A DNA stretch of 28,517 nt from Paramecium sonneborni. Taxonomy: Eukaryota > Ciliophora > Oligohymenophorea > Peniculida > Parameciidae. Of the stretch, positions 10,701 through 21,356 are shown piece by piece. Location of the stretch: positions 355,961 through 384,477 of the forward strand of contig CAJJDN010000077.1 in NCBI GenBank assembly GCA_905182985.1, in the 5' to 3' direction. Under the pieces are notes generated by a model. The model was not told where the DNA came from and ran no database searches. It was given only the letters and a program-made list of their open reading frames with translations. Position 1 is the first letter of the stretch. Every line of letters begins with the position of its first letter. The position numbers and the translations under genes are program-made.

Positions 10701-12838
10701 TCAAAATTTTATATTAGATAAAGTTGCTGCTAACAATTCCACATAACTTTATAATTAACTTGTCAATGGCTCTTCAATTCCAAATAGATTCTCACTCACC
10801 TCTAATAAATGTTCTCTTTCCATCTCTATTGATAATTTATTCTTTAAACAAGTCTATTCATAATTTATATTAATTTATTATTTACTTCAATTACTCCAAT
10901 TACCATATCTTATTTATTTAATAAAGGCTAAATAAAAATAGGTAATATAGATATTAAATCAACCTTTGGATTAAAATTAACTGATCGCTTTATATCATTT
11001 ACTATATATCTCTATTTATTTCTCACTGCCATCCCAGCTAATCCATAATCTAATGAATATTATTATTCTTTTCCTTCAATATAACTTATCAAGTTCTCAT
11101 CCTCTACAAAATAAAATTAAATCATCTAAAATCCAAATATCTTCTTAAAACTTTATCTTATTCTTTCACTAGCCATCTACTTATCTTTTGATCTTAAAAT
11201 CTCTGTTAATTAATTATTCATTAAACTTCTATACTTCTATGTTATTAACCAACTCTCCTTATCTACTAATCTTTATAATATTATTCCCAAAAAACTACTT
11301 ATTATTATACCAAAATATTCTTCATCAAAAGAAAATTAATCACATTCTGAATTCAATATTATCAAACTGCCTCTTATTATATTCTAACCTATACAAAATA
11401 TTGGTAATATTAAAGCACTCTTACAATATTCAGCCTACTCATTTTCATTTATTCTATATATTATTGCTTTCTTTGGTTTCTAACCTATATTCTATGCTTA
11501 ATACATTTTAAATGTATCTGCTACCAATCCTTTATCTTATAACGCCTTTATTTATTATCTAGTTTCCAAATATGAATACAATAATCCATTCTTTGTATCT
11601 AATAACCATAATTTCACTGTCTCACATTTAAATACTTAAGGTAATTATCTATTTACATTATAGATTAAATCTTCTATTGTTTAACTATTGCTAAACTCTT
11701 CCATTTATAATAACAATTAATTCAATCTCTCAGAAAACTCCTTAAAAGACAATAATTAATTACAATAGTAAGTTATTTACTATTTCTAAACTTCCTATGA
11801 TTATTAAGATATTTATTATAATGTATTTAAAACTCCTTTCTCACATAAATCATTCAATAAATTTTAATGATCTAATTTCTAACATACTATTCGAAAATCT
11901 AAATTCTAAGGTATTTTAAAATTCATTAATAATTCAATATCATCTTTTTTTATGAATCCTCTAATTTCATCGTCATCATTCTTTTTTCTTAAATTATCAA
12001 TAGTTTTTTATAATCTACTTACTACCAATTAGTATTAATTTAATTTTCCTTAAATTCTCTCTACTTCTTAATTTTTTCTTTCTAAATCTCTTTTTAATTA
12101 TTCATTCTCCTTCATTAAAATAGTCAAATTTGATCTCATTTCAAAAATGTTGATATCATTTGACACAATAAATTCTATTCTTTTTTCTAATGCATTTATT
12201 TTCTTGACATTAATTTCATTTAAATTTTTTTCTTATTTTAATTACTTTTATAATTTAAAATTTTCCTCTATCAATTTATGACTTCTGTTTGAATTGATTT
12301 CAACTTCTTATTGCAATGATTTATTTCTATCAAATAATTCAGCTTCTTTCTTTAATACTTACTTATTTAATACTATAAATTAGTAAATTATGAATACTTG
12401 AAGTTTTCTTTTGTTCTCTATTTAAAAAGCCTAACTAAATTTCATTTTTGGTTGTATTCTAAATAGTTTTGACAATAGAGAGTAAGAGTTGCTCAATTTT
12501 TTAAATGGTTGGTAAACTATTCAATTAATTTTTGTTTGCTGTAATAACTTAAATAAGGAATTCTAACGTTGTACATCTAGATATCAATCTATTTTGTAAA
12601 TCTTTAATTTTCTTATTACATTGAATTAGTTTACTTAGACTTCAAGATCTTCATTTCCTTCTGTTAATAGTCTTTACTCTTTACTGTAAGCTGTACTCAA
12701 TGTAGTTAATTTATTTGGTAAAGTCAAAGTTTATTATGATTATTAATTGGCTCGAGGAGTACTCATTTAAGTAGCTCCTAAATAATCTATAGATTATGGT
12801 TATTTAGACAATAAGTGAACTAACTATGAATGTTTCAT
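10701..12838 (-). CDS. Coiled-coil protein with two GAF domains
   Basis: Three introns, of 23 nt (acceptor AAG), 25 nt and 32 nt, leave 2058 nt, giving 685 aa. The N-terminal 60 residues are Ser/Gln-rich. The next 250 residues form a long coiled coil, for example LKKEAELFDRNKSLQQEVE and LMKENEQLKRDLERKNQEVE. Then comes a first GAF-like domain (roughly 11690-11340), from TIEDLIYNVNRQLPQVFKCE through VKLWLLDTKNGLLYSY to ALILPIFCIGQNIIRGSLII. A second, clearer GAF domain (roughly 11290-10890) shows DYGLAGMAVRNKQRYIVND, NFNPKVDLISILPIFIQPL and DMVIGVIE. A short helix ends in ELLAATLSNIKF before TGA at 10701. GAF domains bind cyclic nucleotides or other small ligands, but I do not see proof of ligand binding here. 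Tandem GAF with a coiled coil but no catalytic domain suggests a sensor or scaffold. It sits between the WD gene and the PG-rich repeat gene on the same strand. Confidence 0.8.
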
Positions 12839-12865
12839 ATTTTATATATTTATATATATATATAT

Positions 12866-14968
12866 TCAATCTTATTATTGATTGTCTAATTTTACTTTTT
12901 TCTTGTTCTTCTTTTTATTTGGTGGTAATTTATTTTGAATCTACTCAATATCAAAAACTTTAATTGTTTAATCTTCAGAACCTAAAATTAAATTGATACT
13001 TGTACTTGTAATTATTAAATTATTTGTAAAATATACAAAATCTAACAAAAAACCACTATGACCTCTAATATTTGCTTTCTCTAATCCTTCCAATGTTTAT
13101 CTATTAGGTATCATTCTTTATAAGATTTCATTGACATTCCAAATTTGTAATGATTAATGACATTTGGCTAGAGCTGTGATTAATCCATTACGTTATTAAA
13201 CTTTTTAAATTGGAAAACGATGTTTTAAATAACCCAATAAAACAATTTCATCCTGGATTACATTGATTGATATAGTTTGATTATTACAACCAGTGAGTAA
13301 ATAAATATTGTTATTATATAAACTAACATCAATACAATTTATTTCTGTATTATGAATTTACTTAGTATCACAATGTTATTTCTGATAATAGAAAATATGA
13401 AATCCATTAAATATAAAAAATAAGTAACATTTTTCATAATGAAATAGAAATTAGATGCTATTTATATTAATTGTAATAATATCGAATTTTTTATTTTTGA
13501 AAAGCTATTATATTTAAATCTTTTATTGTATTAAGAAATTGAATAATACTTATCCTGTTGCTAATTCAATTAATTAAATTCTGCCAGTAAGCATAAAAAC
13601 TAAGATTGAGTCTTTAATTTGATGTGGTTTTGCAATTTAATCATTGTCTTAATCATTTTATAATTAAATATCAAATAAATCTAATAATATTAATACTTAT
13701 TTTTTATTTAACCATTCTACTTTAGTGATGGGATCTTCAAAAACATATTTATCAAGTAATTATTCTTTATATATATCAACTAATTCAATTTTTTGTTCTT
13801 TTTAAATAAGAACAATTCCTTCTTAGAATGGACTAACATAAAAATTAGAGAAATCAGTAATTTTCCAAAATTCATTAATATATACAGGATATTTATTTTT
13901 AGTTAAATCAAGTGATTTAAGTGTTGAATCATGATAATATATGAGATTCTTCTCTTTACCAATTTATAATTTATTAACTTTACCTGATAAACAAACAAAT
14001 TTATGATAATCAACAATTTAACCATCTTCAATACGAAATGAAAATATTCTTCTATCTAAACCTACAGTATAATATTGATTATGGTAATTATTCATTAAAT
14101 AAATTCCTTTAAGATGAATTTCTTATGGTAATTTATAGAAATGTTTATCAGAGATGATATTTGCATCTAATTTTAATGATTTAATTTGATTAGTTAATTA
14201 AATTAAGAATATTTCTCCTTGTTTAGAAGTAACAAAGATTTATTTATCATCTAAAAATTTAAGACTTAATGAAGCTTTTTTGAGATTGTCAGTTGGCAAT
14301 TTGTCATTGACTATGAATTTTAATTCAATGAAGATATCAGTATCATTAATAGTATTAGTTAATTTCCATTAATCTATTTAATCTAATTGAAATACATGTA
14401 AACTAATAGTTTTATGTAATTTATTTAAGACTGCATATTAATTTTAGAATGTATCAACACATAATATATGATAAGGATAATCATATTCTGATTTTTATAA
14501 AAATCTATACATTCTACCACTTTAATAAATAACAACATTTTAATCTGCCCATTTAGGTATACATTGAGGTTATGTTATTAATTTTAATGAAAAATGTATT
14601 AACTCATATTTATCATTTAATTTAAATTCAATAGCTATTCCTTTATTATCTAATAATAAATAATGATTATTAATTTCTTTTAAAATCATAGGAATTTCAA
14701 TGTTAAATTCAAGCTTACCTAAATACTTTTATTGTTCAAAGATTGTAATAATACCACTCTCTTAACCAATAAATATGTATTGATCTTTTAAATACAACAT
14801 TGTTACTTTTTATTATCCTTATAATGTATATTTGAAGTGTTTATTTTCACTATTATATACAAACACTTAATCATTAACTCCATAACATAATAAATGATCA
14901 TTCATTTATGCAATCTGAGGATAAAACCAATTAGGACTGAATGAAATACATTTTTAAGGAATGTCCAT
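12866..14968 (-). CDS. WD-repeat protein, two propellers, Gemin5-like
   Basis: A single uninterrupted frame of 701 codons, unusual here for having no intron. It starts MDIPQKCISFSPNWFYPQIA, continues with degenerate WD-type blades (HLLCYGVNDQVFVYN, YIFIGQESGIITIFEQQ, QYYTVGLDRRIFSFRIEDGQ, LIYYHDSTLKSLDL, GIVLIQKEQKIELVDIY) and a second set (LLTGCNNQTISINVI, LITALAKCHQSLQIWNV, LGSEDQTIKVFDIE), and ends in a Lys-rich tail with TGA at 12866-12868. The opening SPNW followed by a blade about ten residues later, the 'NEFWK...' strand before a blade, and the overall length of two seven-blade propellers recall the N-terminal half of Gemin5, the snRNA-binding subunit of the SMN complex. That identity is inference; any large two-propeller scaffold remains possible. 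It begins 27 bp after the TMEM107-like gene's stop. Confidence 0.75.
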
Positions 14969-14995
14969 AATTATATAATAATAAATTAAATATAA

Positions 14996-15639
14996 TCATT
15001 ATGACATTGCATTTTGAATTCCATCTTAAGGATTAAGTGGTTAACTATCTTCTTCTAATTTCTTTGCTTCATCTTCTTCTTATTTCTTTTTCTTTAGTTA
15101 TTCAGCCAATAATGCTTATCTCTTTGCTTCAATAAGTCTATGTTCATGAATTCCATAATAATAATATCCATTCAAAGATGTTAGAAATTCAAACAAAAAT
15201 GGAATAATGCTTAAACAGTTAATTATCTTTATTTACCAAAATATCACCCAAAGATACATTATTGTTTTATACTTCCATCTATCAAATAGAAAACAAGCAA
15301 ATGTCCAAATCCCAATGAAATGATAAATGCATAAAATTGAATTTATTTTATCAAAATGAATGTTCATTGCCAACATGTTTAAACCAATCTATGTTGCCTA
15401 AAATAGTATACACAATATCAAAAATATTATTATGCTTTTTTAGTTGTATTTTATTACTAAAATTATGCATCTGAATATTCATCAGCTGTTGGAATTGCTC
15501 TTAATCCAGCTGTTATATTTTGATGTGTAGCACCTAAACATTAACAAGTTATGATTAATTCTAACACTACTAGAATAAATTTTGAAACTATTAAAGACCT
15601 TGAGGTCTCAGAAAATTTATTTAAACTTAAAATTTTCAT
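14996..15639 (-). CDS. TMEM107: TMEM107-like ciliary transition-zone protein
   Basis: Four-helix membrane protein of the ciliary transition zone (MKS module), which gates membrane-protein entry to cilia. Introns at 15435-15457 (23 nt) and 15210-15236 (27 nt), both with AAG acceptors, leave 594 nt, giving 197 aa. Membrane segments are LIVSKFILVVLELIITC, then FYIIIFLILCILFQATQIGL, then SILCIYHFIGIWTFACFLF, then TIMYLWVIFCIIPFLFEF. Between the first two lies a loop with LRAIPTADEYSDAQF, matching the 'L...F...EYD..D' loop of animal TMEM107, and FDRWKYKTIMYLWVIF matches the conserved FERW...T..Y..VF segment. After the fourth helix there is a charged tail (RQALLAEQLKKKKQEEDEAK) of about 50 residues that animal TMEM107 lacks. 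The start MKILSLNKFSETSRS and TGA stop at 14996-14998 are well defined. Identity rests on remembered family features, not a search. Confidence 0.75.
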
Positions 15640-15966
15640 TATATTATCATATTACTATTATACACAATTATAATATTTAGAACTCATTAAAATTAAATTT
15701 ATATATTCAATTAACTTCAATATTCTTGATACATTTTACATACTAATATTACAACAATAAATCTAATTTGTTCTTTATCATTCTTTAAAAAAAGATAATA
15801 AATGAATTATAAATTAATGTTTAATTGATAAAATAAATTGAAATAAGTTGATATATATAAAATTAGCTTCTATTATTACAATTATAGACAAATTAAACAA
15901 TATATATATATGTTATTCTTTTATTAACAAATAAAGAATTTATAAAATGATTATAATTATATAATT
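15640..15966. other. Divergent intergenic region
   Basis: This 327-bp A/T-rich spacer lies between the start codons of the TMEM107-like gene (minus) and the channel gene (plus) and must contain both promoters. It includes a TA dinucleotide run at about 15900-15911. I see no further gene, RNA or repeat. Confidence 0.5.
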
Positions 15967-18900
15967 ATGATAAATTTATCATATGAAAGCGATCATAAAA
16001 TTGGATGCCAAAGAATATCATGTTCATAAATGCCTAAATCTTTATAGTCTCCATCAGATCTTAAACCCCCTACTATTAATTCATCTCTTTTTAGTAATGT
16101 AAATCCTTACTCTGATCCTGTATAATCTAATTTTATTATTAGAGCATTCATAGATAAATTGATCCTTTAAGACCAAATCAAATCTTAAATGCAGAAACTC
16201 CTGAACATAGACTTATTGATGAAACTGAAACTAAAAGAATGAAAAAAAGCAATTTTAATAAGTTTAAAAAGTTTGTATTTTCATCACCTTTTATAAATAA
16301 AGACATTTTGGATAAAAAAATTATACATAAATTTATCACACTTCTCAAACAAAAAGCATATATTTATAATGACTACTTTTTTAATTCATTATAAAAACAG
16401 ATTTTAACTGAAAAATATGTCATATCACCATATAATTTAACTGATAATCATAAAAATCTAATTATACTTGACTTTTTATTTTATTTTATATGGGATGTAC
16501 TCACATTAATTCTAACAACTATTTTACTCTTTTGGATTATTTATAAAATTACATTTCATACTACAAACCAATAATTAACATAAATCCTATTCATTTTATT
16601 TATTATACTTGATGTATTTATTTGTTTAATATCACCATATATTTCAAAAGGATACATTATACTCAACAAGTTCGATATCATTCGCAATCAAATCACCTGC
16701 AATTTAATAGTCAATTTAATATATTCAGTCACAACTATTCTTTTACTCTTATTAAATAATAATAGTGAAATTTTACTCATTTTATACGCTTTTTAATTTA
16801 TTTCATCATTACCTAAATTAAGTTCAACAATTCATAAGTTATCAGATTATACCTCTTTAAATTTGTAACTCATCATAAACATAACTTAATTATTATATTT
16901 AATTCATCTAAGTTCATGTATTTGGCATATTATAGGGATGCATGATGAAAATTCATGGATCTATCAAAATCATTTAGAAGAATCAGATAATATGACAAGA
17001 TATTGTCATTCATTCTATTATTCAATATCATAATTATTTAATGCAGGATCTAATAATATAACCTTAACTACTAATACAGAATTCATTTTTTCAAGTGTTT
17101 AAATATTTCTATCTGTTTGGATATGTAGTTTAATTCTTTTATAATTGAATTAAAATTTAAAGCCCTTCTACTAATAATAACATTTATTATTGTAATTATT
17201 TTAATTATTTTTAGTAAGGAGATTGAAGCCATAAATGGCTTTCTAAATAAAAAAAATGTACCTCTATTAATGAAAGCTTAAATTAGAAATTATATCAAAT
17301 ACATGTTTTCAAATAAAAAGAGTGATTTTGAGGTATTTTTAAAATGGTAAACTTAGATAAGATTTAAAATATAGTTTAATCATTAAGACCTGATCTAAAA
17401 GAAGATTTAATATAATAAATGAGATTGTAAGCTTTGTCTTATTGCAAAATATTATAAAGGTTTTCAAAAGATTCTCTTTAATAATTAACTAAACATATGG
17501 AACATATTCATTATAATCCAAATGAAATAGTTTCTTTATAAGATTAATCTTTATATTTGATTGATACTGGGGAAATTGAAGTTTAAGAATATGATTAGAG
17601 ATTGCATACTTTAAAATTCGGAGATTCTTTTGGAGAAGTTGCTTTTTTCTCAGGAATTTAAAATAAAACTGTTTATAAAACCTAAGAGTTTACCTAACTT
17701 TATAGAATTAATTAATGCGATTTCTTACGTATCATTTAATAAAACAAAGTTGATCACGAAAGATTTATGTACATAAAACATTCCATTTTATATGGATATT
17801 TTAATATAATTAATTTAAAATGTTTTTCTTGCAATTCACAGTCACATTTAATTAATAGTTGTCCACTTTTAAATTATAAACCAGATATTGAAAAGATATT
17901 TAAACATGCTAATTTTCATTCTCAAAATAGAGATTAATTTGTAAGAGATAAAGATATTGATTAAAGAGCTTTTAACAGAACTTTTAAAAGAATTTTTGTA
18001 TAAAAATATATTAAATAATAGATTAATTTTGATGCTTTAAAAATGTTTCGATTAAAATATGATCTTATTGATTAAGATGATATGTATCCAAAAAGTAATG
18101 AAATAATTGAGACTGAAGATATTGAATCTGATTCAGATTCAGATTCAGGAGAATCTTATGAATAATATCAATCTGATCAAATTCTATCTGATAATAGATT
18201 TATTGATAAATAAGATGGGTATTTATTTAAATAAAACTTAGTACAATTGTTAGTATAATTAAATAATAAGATTAATTGAGGGATAACTCTAAAATATTAT
18301 TAGAAGTTGATGATAATATTGAGGAAATGTTTATTATTAGACCAAATAATTAAAAAACAACAGTAAGTACTGCTTAATTTTAATATGAATAATAATAATA
18401 GTTTTAGTCATAATAATAATAATAATAGTAATAATAACAATAATAACAATAAAATCAATAATAATATAGATTTTCATTGATGCCAATAGATCCTAAGTTA
18501 AGAAAACAATCTTCTTCATAATTAGAATAATTATCATCTTAAAATATAGCAACAGAAGGATAAATTCCAACAGTGAAAGGATCAAAAAATAATTCTTAAA
18601 TAGCATCTAAAGGTGAATCTAATGATAAATTAAAATTTGGATCATAAAAGAAAATATCAAGTTATATTAGTGTTGAAAATAAGATGAAAAAGAATTTATC
18701 AAGAATAAGAGAAGAAGATTCTGATACTTTAAATTTATCTAATCGTTATAACTCAGATGAACAACAAAGTTCTTAAAATATGAGATATTTTTATAGATAA
18801 AGTCATAATTCATTGCCATCTAGAAATACATAATTGAGACCATCTATGAAAAGAATATCATCAAAAATATCATCTATAAATTTAATAACTGGGACAAGAA

Positions 18901-19238
18901 CTTATAATAAAACCAGCAATCCTTTTACAAGATCATTTGGAAATTTTCCTACAAATATAGGAATGGTAGATTTGAGTATGTACAAAAGAGATGATTTAAA
19001 ACCTGAAGATTTTGAGACAATGTTTCTTTATAAAATTTATTTTCCTTTAGGAAATTATCCAAATATAATAAAGAGACTTAATTATTATTTAAAATGGAGA
19101 TTATAAGAATTTGTTTAATCAAAATATACTTTTCAATATAAAGTGAAATAATTAACTTAAAAACATAGTTTGTTATAGATGATGAATCCAGATTTGATAA
19201 ATATAAAAAGTTAGTCTAAAACAATATTAGAATCATGA
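15967..19238 (+). CDS. Cyclic-nucleotide-binding-domain cation channel with zinc knuckle
   Basis: Six-helix channel subunit of the EAG/HCN/CNG superfamily in the plasma or ciliary membrane. Introns at 16120-16142, 17192-17214, 17333-17361 (acceptor AAG) and 18219-18241 leave 3174 nt, giving 1057 aa. In order: Ser-rich N-terminus, pre-S1 box (ILTEKYVISPYNLTDNHK), S1 from LIILDFLFYFIWDVLTLIL, S2 to S4 with few basic residues, S5 with LLYLIHLSSCIWHIIG, a pore-loop region YCHSFYYSISQLFNAGSNNI, S6 (VQIFLSVWICSLIL), C-linker (NGFLNKKNVPLLMKAQIRNY), and a cyclic-nucleotide-binding fold with YLIDTGEIEV and FGDSFGEVAFFSG. A CCHC knuckle follows at 17821-17862 (CX2CX4HX4C), then an acidic SDSDSDS patch, a poly-Gln tract and a long Ser-rich tail. 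The pore lacks GYG, and the phosphate-binding cassette reads NKTVYK where Arg is usual, so potassium selectivity and nucleotide binding are both in doubt. Confidence 0.85.
18387..18473 (+). repeat. Gln-rich microsatellite inside the channel gene, read mostly through TAA/TAG
   Basis: A run of TAA, TAG and a few CAA triplets in the channel frame encodes an almost uninterrupted Gln tract (broken by Phe, Ser and Asn). Under the standard code it would be a string of stops. Such triplet runs are prone to length change. Confidence 0.85.
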
Positions 19239-19281
19239 TAAGAAATAATTGTTTATAAAATAACAAAAAAATACTTAAATA

Positions 19282-19888
19282 TCATGGTTTTTATTTTTCT
19301 GTTGATAAATCGTTGTATAATTTATTAATTTCAATATATTTGTTCTTCCATTTAATAGCTTCAATTTTATTTGATGAGGATTCTCTTTGAAGCTTGATAA
19401 TGACTTTTTGTAATTCAATAATTTAATCTTTCAAATTGTCTTCTTTATCATCAAGTCTTCTATCAGAATTCAATGCTGTACTGATAGTATTCTATTCTTA
19501 AGTTCTACTCATTTGATTTATAAAATCTAATTTATCACACTGATATTGGTTTGATTTTAATTTTTTAATTTCTTCTTTGTAACCTTAAGCTTCACATGCT
19601 AAATCTTCCTATCAATAGTGTGTATTAGCATACATATTCTTTTTCTAAATATGAAGCCTTTTGTTAACTATAAGATAATTCTTCTTCTAATTGTTATATT
19701 TTTTTCATCCATTTTTGTTCATACTATTTTAAATCAACAACTTAAGCTTATTATTATACTAACGTAATAGGAACTTATGTATAATGTCTTGGAGATTGAT
19801 TTAAGTTACAATTGTTGTGATTTACAAATTATCTTGGAGATAAAGGTAAATGATAGTAATTTTGCATGTAATTTATATTATTTTACAT
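19282..19888 (-). CDS. Small coiled-coil protein, unrecognised
   Basis: Starts MQNNINYMQNYYHLPLSPRQ; one intron at 19609-19633 (25 nt) leaves 582 nt, giving 193 aa; TGA at 19282-19284. The first 50 residues are Asn/Gln/Pro-rich with two SPR motifs (SPRQF, SPRHYT). From residue 60 a coiled coil runs to near the end: KWMKKIQQLEEELSYSQQKA, YKEEIKKLKSNQYQ, DNLKDQIIELQKVIIKLQRE, KWKNKYIEINKLYNDL. No other domain is visible. It is convergent with the channel gene (43 bp between stops) and divergent from the Tubby-like gene (190 bp between starts), so it may share a promoter region with the latter. The function is unknown; a cytoskeletal or basal-body scaffold is possible but unproven. Confidence 0.8.
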
Positions 19889-20078
19889 AGATAATCTAAT
19901 ACTTATTTCAAATATTAAGATAAATATCTTTCTCTTAAACTAATATCATAAAAATAGGGATATTCTAAATTTATTTAATTTTAGAGATTGTTAGGTCATA
20001 AGAGTATTAAATGCTTAATATGAGATCTAACATAATCATATTAAATAATTTTGTATTTAAAATCTTTAGCGATTAAAA

Positions 20079-21030
20079 ATGTCAGATATAATAATAGAAA
20101 ATCATGAAGAAGTAGCCAAATAAAACATTATATCAAATGCCCATGAATTTGACAATTCTTCTGAATAAAGAATACCAACTATTCTAACTCCAAGTATTCA
20201 ACCTCCTCAACTTTCTATAAGTGAAATCACACCTAAAAATACTGATGAATATTTAAACACTATTATTTCTTAAGGAAATACACTAGAATGTGATGTTAAA
20301 ATAGTTAAAGGATGGTTTGGTCGCCATTTAAAATATAATTTTTATCACTCTAAGACTCAAACTTTGTTACTTTCTGTGAAAAAGTAATAATGTTTAGGTA
20401 AACATAAGTTTTAGTTAAGTAAATCAGAAAATGAGCTAGATATTGTTGGAACATTAGAGTATTATCAAATATTTAATATAGGTCTAATTTTACTGGCACT
20501 GAATTTATTTTGTATTCAAATGGACTTTCCTATAAGAATACATAAGATAAGGAGGCATTAAGAAAAGAATTAGCTTACATCCATTATGAATATTAACTCT
20601 TAAAAACTAGAAGTATTTAGATAATATATATAATTTAGAAGGAAATCTCTTCAAAGCTTACATTCCATCGTTAGTAGAAGGTTGTCCTCGTTAAATTATA
20701 CCTATTGATGAAAATACAGGTTTAAAAATTAAAACCAGATTTTTAAATAAAAGAAACGAAGAATATTTTGAATTCCAAACTTAAGAACCTATATGGAGTA
20801 CAAAACATTAATCATTTACACTTCCATTTAATTCCAGAGTTAATAGTGCATCAGTTCATAACTTTTTATTAAAATAATTAAATGAAGATGGTAAATTAAA
20901 CAAAGATGTCGCAATTCAATTTGGAAAATTTGATGACAAATTCTTAAATATTGATGTTACTTATCCATTCACTCCATTACAAGCATTCTCTATTATCATA
21001 AGTTAATTAGATAATAAATTGCTTATTTGA
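20079..21030 (+). CDS. TULP: Tubby-like protein, complete
   Basis: Phosphoinositide-binding Tubby domain protein; in animals TULP3/Tubby carry membrane receptors into cilia with IFT-A. Introns at 20459-20481 (23 nt) and 20613-20638 (26 nt) leave 903 nt, giving 300 aa. The N-terminal 60 residues are low complexity. The Tubby barrel then shows CDVKIVKGWFGRHLKYNFY, TLLLSVKKQQ, and the family hallmark IVGTLESNFTGTEFILYSNG (animal version GKLRSNFLGTKFT.Y..G). EPIWSTKHQSFTLPFNSRV, SVHNFLL and AIQFGKFDD follow, and the C-terminal TYPFTPLQAFSIIISQLDNK matches the YPL..LQAF.I.LSSFD.K ending of the family. The GPRxM segment is not visible, and the corresponding part (YIPSLVEGCPRQIIPID) is divergent. 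The last two thirds are repeated exactly after 21356; this first copy is the complete one. Confidence 0.9.
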
Positions 21031-21355
21031 AATCTCTCATCAAATATCTGATATTATATGTTTAATAATACTATATAATCTAATTAATTTCTTCTCTTAA
21101 TGTTTTTTATGTTAATATATTATGTCAATTAGAATGTTATTAAATAAACCAAAAAATAAATGTCAGATATATAAATGTTCACCAAATTTAAATTCCTATT
21201 TAATTACAGATATATTCTAGTTTGATAATAAATACAAATAGTAAGAAATTCATTCATTCATGGATTTTAATAAAAAAAAATGTGGATAAAAGAATGATCA
21301 ATATTATGGTTAACTAAAGGAATTGCTTAGATGTATTTTAAGGTTTGGTGATGTA
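20208..21355. repeat. First copy of a 1148-bp direct repeat
   Basis: Matches 21357-22504 base for base as far as I can read (offset 1149). It covers codon 44 onward of the Tubby-like gene, the spacer, and the 5' end of the WD40 gene. Confidence 0.95.
21122..21355 (+). CDS. WD40 gene 5' end, truncated first copy
   Basis: The ATG at 21122 opens the same frame as the WD40 gene at 22271 (MSIRMLLNKPKNKCQIYKCS) and runs into the undetermined base at 21356. It has no body of its own and is best seen as the other side of an assembly overlap. Confidence 0.8.
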
Positions 21356-21356
21356 N
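21356..21356. other. Single N: probable contig junction
   Basis: The only undetermined base in the window, placed exactly between the two copies of the 1148-bp repeat. This is what a one-base gap inserted between two overlapping but unmerged contigs would leave. Confidence 0.8.

Noticed and set aside
11188..11511. Hydrophobic open frame on the plus strand
   Set aside because: It is the antisense shadow of the first GAF domain region, which is continuous on the minus strand.
18411..18470. TAA/CAA triplet run as a CRISPR-like or regulatory repeat
   Set aside because: It is in frame within the channel gene and encodes a Gln tract.
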